Shown here: piece by piece, positions 1-6,767 of the stretch
How positions within the stretch are numbered: position 1 is the stretch's first letter
Layout of the letters: every line of letters starts with the position of its first letter
Source: an uncultured Prevotellaceae bacterium
GTDB taxonomy: Bacteria > Bacteroidota > Bacteroidia > Bacteroidales > Bacteroidaceae
NCBI GenBank assembly: GCA_945787625.1
Contig: CALZJL010000059.1
Location: 1 to 7,492 of the forward strand
Length of the DNA stretch: 7,492 nucleotides
Direction: 5' to 3'
Translations under genes and position numbers: made by a program
The notes under the pieces: generated by a model
Told to the model about the DNA's origin: nothing
Database searches by the model: none
What the model saw: only the letters and a program-made list of their open reading frames with translations

Positions 1-2
1 AC

Positions 3-722
3 ACCCACACAGCAAAGACAGACACCATACCCCTACGCATCGCCATACTACCGACCAGCGAATGCGCAGCAATAGAACAAGGATTCGCCAACCACCATTG
101 GTGCGACACACTCAGTTTTGACATAAAATTCGTCCACTACGACGCCCTGACAGACATCGACACAGCCATACTGAGACGAAGCGCAGACATCTTTCTCGCC
201 GACTCAGTACGCATCGCCACAGCAAAGCACATCCCCGACAGCATACGTCAGGGAATGAAAATGCTCATACCCCTACCCCACAACATCATGCTCATAACCA
301 ATGCCGACAAAAAAATCAGCAAGATACCGAGACTCAAAGAAAGCATGGTAGGCGTGCCACGCTGGTGCATGGCCGACACATGGCTCACAACGCTCCTCGA
401 TTCAGCCTCAGCCAAAGCAAGCGACAAGGAAAGCTTCACAAACGAAGACGTATACCGAGCCCAAATCAACTCACTCCGCGTCCGTCACAAGATGTTGTCC
501 GACGGACTGATCGACGCAGCCATACTACCCCAGCCATGGGCAGACTCCCTCATCAACGCCAACCATCGCACCCTCGCCAAGAGCCAGTTGAAAGGCATCG
601 GACTATACACATCAGCAGAAACCATGGCAGACCCAGCCAAAGCCACACGCATAGAAACCTTCAGAAAGGTAGTCCAACAGCAAAGTGAAAAGAAAAGTCA
701 CGCGACATCTTCGGATGAATAA
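3..722 (+). CDS. Periplasmic substrate-binding-like protein (type 2 fold), 5' partial
   Basis: The reading frame is open at the left edge, so the true start and any signal peptide lie outside the window; 239 residues are visible. The first visible part reads PLRIAILPTSECAAIEQGF, the usual first strand and helix of NMT1/SsuA-like binding proteins, just after where a signal or lipoprotein leader would end. Later landmarks are ADIFLADSVR, a hinge-like VGVPRWCMADTW, and DGLIDAAILPQPWADSL, which resembles the strand-helix around the second ligand-contact loop in this fold. From family knowledge the protein would bind a small solute in the periplasm for an ABC importer. The ligand cannot be inferred and no permease or ATPase gene is visible. 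The last 20 codons overlap the end of the opposing tamL gene. The tail after FRKVV is polar and low in complexity, so it may be non-conserved. The fold assignment is from recalled family resemblance. Confidence 0.72.
   Translation, partial: THTAKTDTIPLRIAILPTSECAAIEQGFANHHWCDTLSFDIKFVHYDALTDIDTAILRRSADIFLADSVRIATAKHIPDSIRQGMKMLIPLPHNIMLITNADKKISKIPRLKESMVGVPRWCMADTWLTTLLDSASAKASDKESFTNEDVYRAQINSLRVRHKMLSDGLIDAAILPQPWADSLINANHRTLAKSQLKGIGLYTSAETMADPAKATRIETFRKVVQQQSEKKSHATSSDE
661..722. other. 62-bp tail-to-tail overlap of two convergent genes
   Basis: The tamL stop (TGA, complement of 661-663) lies upstream of the plus-strand stop (TAA, 720-722), so 62 bp code on both strands. On the minus strand the segment holds the last barrel strand of TamL, including the terminal Phe. 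On the plus strand it encodes a polar tail. There is no room here for a conventional bidirectional terminator. Confidence 0.85.
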
Positions 723-2922
723 ACGGATAGTGTCCACGACTGTCAGTATACGCAGGATCAATCGCCTTCATACCCGTATCAAACCTCAACAGGAAATAAT
801 CGAAATTAAGCCTAAGGCCAAGTCCATACGACACCGCAATCTGCTCCCAACACCTTGACCACGAAAACTGCCCGCCAGGCTGATCCTTATAGTCACGCAA
901 AGTCCAGATATTGCCAGCATCAATATAAGCAGCCCCATCAATCTTCCAGAAAATCTTGAAGCGGCACTCCACATTCAAGTCAAGCTTTACATCGCCAGTC
1001 TGATTGATAAAATCCACCTGCCCATTAGACCCCCTGAAAGAGCCCGGGCCAAGACTCCTCACACTCCACCCACGCACACTATTGGCACCACCACTATAAT
1101 ACCGCTTCTCATAAGGCAAAATACTACTATTGCCATAAGGAACCGCCACCCCCATACCAACATGCACCGCCAGACTCGTGCCACGCCTGAACCTAAAGCT
1201 TCTGCTGAAATCAAAATCAGCCTTAGCATACTGAGCAAACGCAATACCAAAGAGCGTATGCTGCCCCATATCGTCAACATGTCTCGTAGAGCCCGACGTG
1301 ATAGCAGCAAGCACATTGCCCGCAGTCTCCACACCAGCCCTTATCGTGTAAGCATCCTTACCATAAATACCCATAGGCGACATATTGCCAATGCTCGAGA
1401 ACTCATACTGATAGCCCCATCTGACGATAAACAGATTCTGGTAGTTATACGCGATGATAGCATTACGACTCTCCGGATTGTTGATATACTTATCGCGAAA
1501 CGTATCACTAATCCAAGGCATAAAAACATAATTGACATCAAGAGCATCAATACGATGCTGATGATGAGTACCCGAGCCAGACCAGCGATACTTCCACCCC
1601 GCAGTCAAGACACGCCGATGAAACTCCGGACGATCCTGACTGTCATATGAAACATTGAGCTCACTCGTCCCACACGACAAATACCTGAACCTACGCGACA
1701 GAAACGGAAACTTAATATCAGGAAATTTCAGCCCAACGTTGATATTATACTCAAAAAAATTCTGATCCTTATACCCACTCAGACCACGAATAGCCTCAAA
1801 CGCCGCACGAAATCTCAGCGACAAGAGCTCACCCCCCCTAAAGAGATTACGCATCTGATAAGTAGCCTCGCCAGCCACGCCAAAATCCCCAGCAGTATTA
1901 GTACCATCCAGCCCAAACGAGACACTATTCAACTTAGTAGGCGTGATACGAATATCAGCATCAAGCAAAGAACTATCAGCCACATTCTCATAAATATTGA
2001 CATTCGAACTCGCAACCACAGGCAGACGATTAAGACGCGAATACGTATCCTGCACATTCGTCTCAGAATAATATTCACCCGGACGAATCGACAACGACGA
2101 ATACAACACCTTAGGCCGTATCCTGACAGGACGCCCCCCAATCGTATCTACAGAAAAACCGATATTCCCCCACCTGTAGCGCAAATGCGGACTAACCCTC
2201 CTCGTCTCAGGATCAACATACTTATTGACAACCATCATCACCCTGATAGAATCCGGGCCACAGAACGTATCCACATCAAAAGAGATATCCTCCTTAGTAA
2301 ACTTATAGAACCCCCTGTTAGCCAGACTCCTCGCAATACGCGAACGCTCAGCCGAAAGCACGTTAAGATCATAAGGCATACCCACCCTCATCAGACTCTC
2401 CCCCTTTACAGCCTCCACCTCCTTTGCAACAGCCGAATCCAGACAAAGCGTCTGTACGCTATCCACATAATACCTGCGCCCCGCATTAATCCGATACGTC
2501 ACCGAGATCTTATGCCCTTTCTTAACCGTAGTAAAATCCACCGTCGAACGCAGATACCCCTTAGAGCGCACCACAGCCTGCAACTTACGGCAAGACTGCA
2601 ACGTCAAGAGCGAATCATAGACCACAGGAGCCTCACCCATACGGCGCAAGGTTTTGTCAATCCACCTGTTACGCCCCGGGCTGGCAAGCAAGTAGATGCC
2701 CAGCTGCACCTTCGAAACCGAAGCCAGCCTCGTATTAGGCTGCTGGCGCACCAAAGCACCGAGACTCGAAGCCCCCACCTGAGGGCTATCGCATCTCAGC
2801 ACCACACGATCCAGCAAGTACTCCCCCTCGCCAAGACACCTCCTGCTCGAACAGGAAGACACCAGCACGAGAGCACAAGCCAACGACAGAAGAACAAATA
2901 TATCTCGGTTAATCCTCGCCAT
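661..2922 (-). CDS. tamL: TamL-type BamA/TamA superfamily outer-membrane lipoprotein
   Basis: The product is 753 residues from the chosen ATG. It has a short basic N-terminus, a hydrophobic stretch (about 8-21) and a lipobox VSSC with Cys24, so it should be lipidated. Residues from about 30 to 340 are consistent with POTRA-type periplasmic repeats (for example GKHKISVTYRI-like and GRRYYVDSVQT strands), and about 350-753 looks like a beta-barrel. The superfamily loop-6 signature YSGGANSVRGW is at residues 609-619 (bases 1066-1098), and the chain ends in Phe, as outer-membrane barrels do (FAVGLPF). TamA proteins carrying a lipid anchor are known from Bacteroidota as TamL, thought to work with TamB in envelope assembly. 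No tamB is in the window. An ATG nine codons upstream (2949) is possible, but 2922 gives a normal lipoprotein leader and has GGAGGG 11 nt before it. The start overlaps the upstream gene by 14 nt and the end overlaps the convergent gene by 62 nt. A different BamA-like role remains possible. Confidence 0.87.
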   Translation of the reverse strand: MARINRDIFVLLSLACALVLVSSCSSRRCLGEGEYLLDRVVLRCDSPQVGASSLGALVRQQPNTRLASVSKVQLGIYLLASPGRNRWIDKTLRRMGEAPVVYDSLLTLQSCRKLQAVVRSKGYLRSTVDFTTVKKGHKISVTYRINAGRRYYVDSVQTLCLDSAVAKEVEAVKGESLMRVGMPYDLNVLSAERSRIARSLANRGFYKFTKEDISFDVDTFCGPDSIRVMMVVNKYVDPETRRVSPHLRYRWGNIGFSVDTIGGRPVRIRPKVLYSSLSIRPGEYYSETNVQDTYSRLNRLPVVASSNVNIYENVADSSLLDADIRITPTKLNSVSFGLDGTNTAGDFGVAGEATYQMRNLFRGGELLSLRFRAAFEAIRGLSGYKDQNFFEYNINVGLKFPDIKFPFLSRRFRYLSCGTSELNVSYDSQDRPEFHRRVLTAGWKYRWSGSGTHHQHRIDALDVNYVFMPWISDTFRDKYINNPESRNAIIAYNYQNLFIVRWGYQYEFSSIGNMSPMGIYGKDAYTIRAGVETAGNVLAAITSGSTRHVDDMGQHTLFGIAFAQYAKADFDFSRSFRFRRGTSLAVHVGMGVAVPYGNSSILPYEKRYYSGGANSVRGWSVRSLGPGSFRGSNGQVDFINQTGDVKLDLNVECRFKIFWKIDGAAYIDAGNIWTLRDYKDQPGGQFSWSRCWEQIAVSYGLGLRLNFDYFLLRFDTGMKAIDPAYTDSRGHYPFIHPKMSRDFSFHFAVGLPF

Positions 2923-3766
2923 CGAGCGACAAACCCTCCAGTTCCTCATCGTCCTCGATATTAGCCTCCTCCGAGTAGCTGCTATAGAAAGTATCGTCCA
3001 TCTGCTCGTCAGAGATACTCACATCATCATCATCATCATCGATATTCTCATCAGGCAAGTTCTCATCATCAAAATCCTCATCCAGCTCACCCTCCGAATC
3101 CTCATCAAAAGCCCTCATAGGGCTCTTGCGCATATTACCCTCCTCATCATACCTGTCATCATTCACGCGAATCTTAGTCACAGGCTCCTTCTTCTTGACG
3201 AAGATAGCCTCAATCCACGTCCCCTTAGGAATCTCCAAAACCAGAAAACCCTGAGCCACCTTCTTGTCCAGCGTCCCCCCCGTCATGTGAAGACGAGAAG
3301 CAGGAAGAGTCGTCGTACTTACATCAAAACAAGTGAGAATGATATCACGCACAGCCAGCGAGATACTATCCCAGCCCCCGCCGAAATTACGATCGATCAG
3401 TTCGAGCAAAGTAGCCTCAGAGATATGGCTGACATTCTCATAGCTCAAATCGCTAAGCTTAGTTATATAACGCTTGCGAATAGCCACCCAACCCTTCGAC
3501 ACATTACAATGCAAGAACGTAGCCCACTCCCCATTCTCATAGATAGCCTGCTCACGCGGATTCTTAGGATTATAGTGAACCACGTCATACGCCAGTCTAA
3601 TCACATTGAGCAACTTATCCTCACACAGCAAGAAACTCTCAGTATCCCCCTCACTCTCCCATAAAGTCTTGATCATATTCGGCTCTAAATTCCAAATATT
3701 GTTAGCATTCAAGTCGAGAATACTCTCCACAGCGCCGTTCTTCGGCTTAGTCTTTATCTTAGTCAT
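2909..3766 (-). CDS. Unrecognised protein with a long acidic C-terminal tail
   Basis: I do not recognise this 285-residue protein. It has no signal peptide or membrane segment, so it is probably cytoplasmic. Residues about 15-200 look like a folded mixed alpha/beta domain with notable tryptophans (W25, W36, W81, W93, W132, W184), an FGGGWDSISLAVRDIIL segment near 128-144 and a basic KGTWIEAIFVKKKEP stretch near 181-195. From residue 221 to the end, 34 of 65 residues are Asp or Glu and none is Lys, Arg or His; six consecutive Asp are encoded by a GAT repeat. Such tails often bind basic partners or compete with nucleic acid, but that is inference here. The open frame extends to a TTG at 3790; I chose the ATG at 3766 because it avoids a TTG start directly abutting the sdaA stop and leaves a 24-nt AT-rich leader. 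The gene sits between sdaA and tamL, overlapping tamL by 14 nt. Confidence 0.75.
   Translation of the reverse strand: MTKIKTKPKNGAVESILDLNANNIWNLEPNMIKTLWESEGDTESFLLCEDKLLNVIRLAYDVVHYNPKNPREQAIYENGEWATFLHCNVSKGWVAIRKRYITKLSDLSYENVSHISEATLLELIDRNFGGGWDSISLAVRDIILTCFDVSTTTLPASRLHMTGGTLDKKVAQGFLVLEIPKGTWIEAIFVKKKEPVTKIRVNDDRYDEEGNMRKSPMRAFDEDSEGELDEDFDDENLPDENIDDDDDDVSISDEQMDDTFYSSYSEEANIEDDEELEGLSLDGED
2934..2939 (-). promoter_or_regulatory. Possible ribosome binding site for tamL
   Basis: The minus strand reads GGAGGG with 11 nt before the ATG at 2922. It supports 2922 over the ATG at 2949. It also codes for part of LEGL in the acidic-tail protein, so the match could be chance, and Bacteroidota rely little on Shine-Dalgarno pairing. 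Confidence 0.35.
3022..3039. repeat. (CAT)6 trinucleotide tract encoding poly-Asp
   Basis: Six perfect CAT units on the plus strand read as six GAT (Asp) codons within the acidic tail of the minus-strand gene at 2909-3766. Any slippage would change length in whole codons and so keep the frame. The surrounding 3040-3120 region has further CTCATC/CATC-like imperfect copies, which also encode acidic residues. Confidence 0.85.
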
Positions 3767-3790
3767 ATTATAAAAGTTGAATAAATCCAA

Positions 3791-4999
3791 TTAAAACCTC
3801 ATCTGCGTATAATCCTTAGCCAATCCCCCCTCACTCGTCTCCTTGTAGAGACTCGGCAAGTCATGCCCCGTCTGCTTCATCACCTCCACAACCTTATCAA
3901 AGCTCACACGATGCACCCCATCCGTAAACGTCGAATAAATATTAGCGTCCAGAGCACGCGTAGCCGCATAAGCATTACGCTCGATACAAGGAATCTGCAC
4001 CAGTCCACACACCGGGTCGCACGTCATGCCCAAATGATGTTCCAGTCCCATCTCCGCCGCATACTCAATCTGCGCCGGGCTCCCCCCAAACAACTGATTT
4101 GCAGCCGCACTCGCCATAGCACACGCCACACCGACCTCCCCCTGGCAGCCCACCTCAGCCCCCGAGATCGAAGCATTCGTCTTGACCACATTACCAAAGA
4201 GAGCCGCCGTAGCCAACGCACGCAAAATACGATTCTCGCTAAAGTCACGACTCTTCCAGAGATGATAAAGGACAGCAGGCACCACCCCACACGAGCCACA
4301 CGTCGGAGCCGTCACAATCTTGCCCCCCGAAGCATTCTCCTCGCTCACCGCCAGAGCATAAGCAAAGACCAGACCACGAGTACGCAGATTATCCTTAAAC
4401 CCCGTAGCCTTCACATGATACTGATACGCCTTGCGCCTCAGATTCAAAGGTCCAGGCAACACCCCCTCCGCATCGAGCCCACGCTCCACAGCATCACGCA
4501 TCGTCTGCCACACAATCCTGAGGAAGTCCCATATCCCCTGCCCCTCACACTCCTCCACATACTCCCAGTAGTTCTTGCCCGACCACTCGCAATACTGCAA
4601 AATCTCAGTCATCGAGTTCATCTCATAGACCTCCGGCAGCTCGATACTATTCTGCCCCTCCTCAGCAAGAGCCCCGCCCCCTATGCTATACACAAACCAC
4701 TCGTCCGAATACACACCATCAGCCCCCTCCATAGCCTCAAACCTCATCCCATTAGGGTGGAAAGGCAGAAACTCCTTGCTCCAGATCATCTCAGTCGCCC
4801 CATCGCCCAACACATCAAGGATAGCACGATCAGTCATGTGCCCCTTGCCCGTAGCCGACAGCGAACCATAAAGCGTCACCCTAAACCCCTTAGCATCAGG
4901 ATGCCGCTGCAGATACAGCTCAGCAGCCTTACGAGGTCCCATAGTATGCGAGCTACTCGGTCCAATACCAATACGAAAAATCTCACGAATCGTCTTCAT
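3791..4999 (-). CDS. sdaA: L-serine ammonia-lyase, iron-sulfur dependent, single chain
   Basis: This 402-residue cytoplasmic enzyme deaminates L-serine to pyruvate and ammonia. The N-terminal half carries beta-chain motifs: IGPSSSHTMGPRKAA (12-26) and GSLSATGKGHMTDRA (45-59). The C-terminal half carries alpha-chain motifs: TAPTCGSCGVVPA (230-242), SISGAEVGCQGEVG (277-290) and GMTCDPVCGLVQIPCIERNA (324-343). Cys285, Cys327 and Cys338 have the same 42- and 11-residue spacings as the 4Fe-4S ligands I recall for the Legionella enzyme (343, 385, 396), so the cluster site looks intact. Both domains are fused, as in E. coli SdaA, but the protein is shorter than the roughly 455 residues usual there, and there is no cysteine after 338. 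The start overlaps the upstream lipoprotein stop in an ATGA, with AGGAAAG just before it, which suggests translational coupling. The function is clear; in vivo regulation is not visible. Confidence 0.96.
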   Translation of the reverse strand: MKTIREIFRIGIGPSSSHTMGPRKAAELYLQRHPDAKGFRVTLYGSLSATGKGHMTDRAILDVLGDGATEMIWSKEFLPFHPNGMRFEAMEGADGVYSDEWFVYSIGGGALAEEGQNSIELPEVYEMNSMTEILQYCEWSGKNYWEYVEECEGQGIWDFLRIVWQTMRDAVERGLDAEGVLPGPLNLRRKAYQYHVKATGFKDNLRTRGLVFAYALAVSEENASGGKIVTAPTCGSCGVVPAVLYHLWKSRDFSENRILRALATAALFGNVVKTNASISGAEVGCQGEVGVACAMASAAANQLFGGSPAQIEYAAEMGLEHHLGMTCDPVCGLVQIPCIERNAYAATRALDANIYSTFTDGVHRVSFDKVVEVMKQTGHDLPSLYKETSEGGLAKDYTQMRF

Positions 5000-5679
5000 A
5001 GTTCTTTCCTGTAAATTAACGTAAGAAGTGAATTATCCAGCGGTTTAGTAATAATCACCACATTTCCATTCTCATCAGTCTTGAGCGAGCCGTCAGGATT
5101 ATAATCCATCTCAGACTCAGACAAACGCCCCTTAGGCACAGTAGAAATCCTTCCCCCACTCGACACCGTCAAGTCAAGCAAGACAAACGTACCAAAATAA
5201 GGAGGCACATTGACAGACTGCTGCGGGTCAAGATCCGACTTGACACCCCCAAACGTCTGAAACCCCAAAGTCGCAGCCACCCTATACTCCACACGCGTCA
5301 ACACCTTCCCCTCATCGCTAAAAGGAATCGCAAACTCAGCAAAGCAATTCTCACCACCATCGTCCCACACCTGCTTCACCATCTCCGTCGTCACCGCCGG
5401 AGCATCAGCATACACAAACGTGCTACGCAACAACACATACCCATGCATCAGACCACAAAGACGCCCAGGCGAGTTGCGCACACAATACACCCTCACCGAA
5501 TCGCCAGGCAAAATCTCCCCACGCACCGTAGCAGAACCCTCCCCCCTCTTGCGCACCTGATAGTCAAAACCCTTAAACGTCGGATTCTCCACCGTATAGT
5601 CCACATCACTACACCCCCCAAAAGCCAGCCCACACACAAGAGCGACAAGCCCCAATATCACATTCCTAATCATATCCAT
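4996..5679 (-). CDS. Predicted small lipoprotein of unknown function
   Basis: The 227-residue product has a typical export leader: a short N-terminus with Arg5, a hydrophobic core (about 7-20) and a lipobox-like FGGC at Cys23. After the cysteine comes SDVD; acidic residues right after the lipid cysteine resemble the lipoprotein export signals described in Bacteroidota, so surface exposure is possible but not proven. The rest looks like a beta-rich globular domain (about 35-190), with alternating hydrophobic strands such as VRVYCVRN and FGTFVLLDLTV. I do not recognise the family; a DUF4847- or NigD-like Bacteroidales lipoprotein is only a guess. Three further cysteines lie in the mature part (C46, C55 and the NCF cysteine). 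The start could instead be the second Met, at 5673. The gene follows maf after 6 nt and its stop overlaps the sdaA start, placing it inside the operon. Confidence 0.82.
   Translation of the reverse strand: MDMIRNVILGLVALVCGLAFGGCSDVDYTVENPTFKGFDYQVRKRGEGSATVRGEILPGDSVRVYCVRNSPGRLCGLMHGYVLLRSTFVYADAPAVTTEMVKQVWDDGGENCFAEFAIPFSDEGKVLTRVEYRVAATLGFQTFGGVKSDLDPQQSVNVPPYFGTFVLLDLTVSSGGRISTVPKGRLSESEMDYNPDGSLKTDENGNVVIITKPLDNSLLTLIYRKEL
5004..5010 (-). promoter_or_regulatory. Ribosome binding site-like AGGAAAG before sdaA
   Basis: On the minus strand AGGAAAG lies 4 nt before the sdaA ATG and overlaps the final codons of the lipoprotein gene. With the ATGA stop/start overlap it fits reinitiation by the same ribosome. 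It is one of the few Shine-Dalgarno-like elements in the operon. Confidence 0.45.
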
Positions 5680-5685
5680 ACAAGA

Positions 5686-6264
5686 TTATAAAGTTTTCAC
5701 AAAATTTCTCAATTCCACAGACAACCTCTGCACAGGCAGCCCCATCACATTAAAATAAGACCCCCTGATCTGCGTCACAGCAGTATATCCAATCCACTCC
5801 TGAATACCATACGCCCCAGCCTTGTCCAACGGACGGTAACGCTCCACATAGTAATCAATCTGCTCCGCCGACAAAGCATCAAACGTCACCTCCGTCACCG
5901 ACGAAAACGTATGACTACGCCCCAAGCAACGCAACGTCACCCCCGTCACCACATGATGCGTACGCCCCGACAGCATCGACAGCATACGCTTCGCCTCAGC
6001 CACATCAGCCGGCTTTCCCAGCACCACCCCATCAAGCCACACAATCGTATCAGCCGTGATAAGCAACTCATCGTCAGCCAAGACATAAGCCTCAGACTTC
6101 CTGCGCGAGATAAACTCCGGAATCTCAGTCATCGACAGCCCCTCAGGATAAGACTCATCAATCCCATCCGCCACCCTCACCTCAAAAGACAGATCAAGCC
6201 CAGAGAGCAACTCCCTACGCCTCGGGCTGAGGCTCGCAAGAACAATTTTCCAATCCCTTACCAT
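5686..6264 (-). CDS. maf: Maf-family nucleoside triphosphate pyrophosphatase (dTTP/UTP type)
   Basis: Maf proteins hydrolyse non-canonical or excess nucleoside triphosphates to the monophosphate and pyrophosphate in the cytoplasm. From the ATG at 6264 the protein is 192 residues, normal for the family. Visible signatures are LASLSPRRRELL (9-20), DESYPEG (36-42), the Lys-bearing SRRKSEAY (53-60), TADT with the likely catalytic Asp72, LGKP (82-85), SGRTHHVVTGV (99-109), DKAGAYGIQ (147-155) and GSYFNVMGLP (168-177). SPRR, ADT and the DKAGAYGIQ block match the YhdE (dTTP/UTP) branch rather than the YceF (m7GTP) branch as I recall them. An ATG at 6282 would add six residues and lengthen the overlap with the upstream phosphatase gene from 7 to 25 nt. 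I prefer 6264 because a weak GGA sits 6 nt before it, but the choice is uncertain. The lipoprotein gene follows after 6 nt. Confidence 0.94.
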   Translation of the reverse strand: MVRDWKIVLASLSPRRRELLSGLDLSFEVRVADGIDESYPEGLSMTEIPEFISRRKSEAYVLADDELLITADTIVWLDGVVLGKPADVAEAKRMLSMLSGRTHHVVTGVTLRCLGRSHTFSSVTEVTFDALSAEQIDYYVERYRPLDKAGAYGIQEWIGYTAVTQIRGSYFNVMGLPVQRLSVELRNFVKTL

Positions 6265-6767
6265 ATCGTATCCAAACACCATTTACCCTGAGCACGCAAC
6301 ACCTGCTCCACCACATCACGACAACACCCCTCCCCACCCCTCAAGTGGCTTACATACACAGCCGCCTCCCTCACCTCAGGCACAGCATCAGCAGGAGCAC
6401 ACGGCAGTCCGCAACGCCTCATGATATCCAAATCAGGAATATCATCACCCATATACAACACATTCTCATCGCCCAGCCCATAGCGGTCGAGCAACATCTC
6501 ATACACCTCCATCTTACACCCACATTGCATATACACCTCGCCCACCCCAAGCTTACGATAACGCGCAGCCACACGCTCGCTACACCCCCCCGAGATGATA
6601 GCCAAGTCAAACCCAATCTTCGCAGCAAAATGCAAAGCATACCCATCCTTAGTATTAGCCGTACGCACAGGGTCGCCATCCGACGCAAGCGGCGTCGTCG
6701 TCAAGCTCAACACCCCGTCCACATCAAACGCCATCAAGCGAATCTTGTCCAAATCATAGTTTATCAT
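6258..6767 (-). CDS. kdsC: KdsC-type HAD phosphatase (Kdo-8-phosphate phosphatase)
   Basis: KdsC removes phosphate from 3-deoxy-D-manno-octulosonate 8-phosphate to give Kdo, the sugar that begins the lipopolysaccharide core; it acts in the cytoplasm. The 169-residue protein is a minimal, cap-less HAD. Motif I is FDVDGVL with nucleophile Asp15 and acid/base Asp17, motif II is IISGG with Ser59, motif III is probably Lys85, and motif IV is GDDIPDL with Asp108, Asp109 and Asp112. The NTKDGYALHFA segment (38-48) and RGGEGCCRDVVEQVL (143-157) correspond to the E. coli KdsC blocks VRDGYGIRCA and AGGRGAVREVCDLLL. Seven cysteines are present (62, 82, 84, 119, 123, 148-149 among them, plus 164), more than in E. 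coli KdsC. The start overlaps the DUF2520 gene by 14 nt and the end overlaps maf, so the three should be co-translated. A relaxed-specificity sugar phosphatase or a nonulosonate-pathway paralogue cannot be excluded. Confidence 0.9.
   Translation of the reverse strand: MINYDLDKIRLMAFDVDGVLSLTTTPLASDGDPVRTANTKDGYALHFAAKIGFDLAIISGGCSERVAARYRKLGVGEVYMQCGCKMEVYEMLLDRYGLGDENVLYMGDDIPDLDIMRRCGLPCAPADAVPEVREAAVYVSHLRGGEGCCRDVVEQVLRAQGKWCLDTIW

Noticed and set aside
640..780. Terminator hairpin between the convergent genes
   Set aside because: I found no GC-rich inverted repeat followed by a T run on either strand near the two stops.
2923..2949. ATG at 2949 as the tamL start
   Set aside because: It would place nine extra polar residues before the lipoprotein leader and enlarge the overlap to 41 nt. 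The ATG at 2922 gives a normal leader.
2185..2964. 259-codon plus-strand open frame opposite tamL
   Set aside because: It has the same shadow composition and lies opposite a well-supported lipoprotein leader and POTRA region.
3767..3790. TTG start at 3790 for the acidic-tail gene
   Set aside because: It would add eight residues from a rare start codon abutting the sdaA stop. The ATG at 3766 is simpler.
3863..5014. 383-codon plus-strand open frame opposite sdaA
   Set aside because: It mirrors a clear sdaA gene. The product is rich in His, Arg, Ser, Thr and Ile with no domain pattern. The skewed codon use of the minus strand (few TTA, CTA or TCA codons) removes antisense stops, which explains the long frame.
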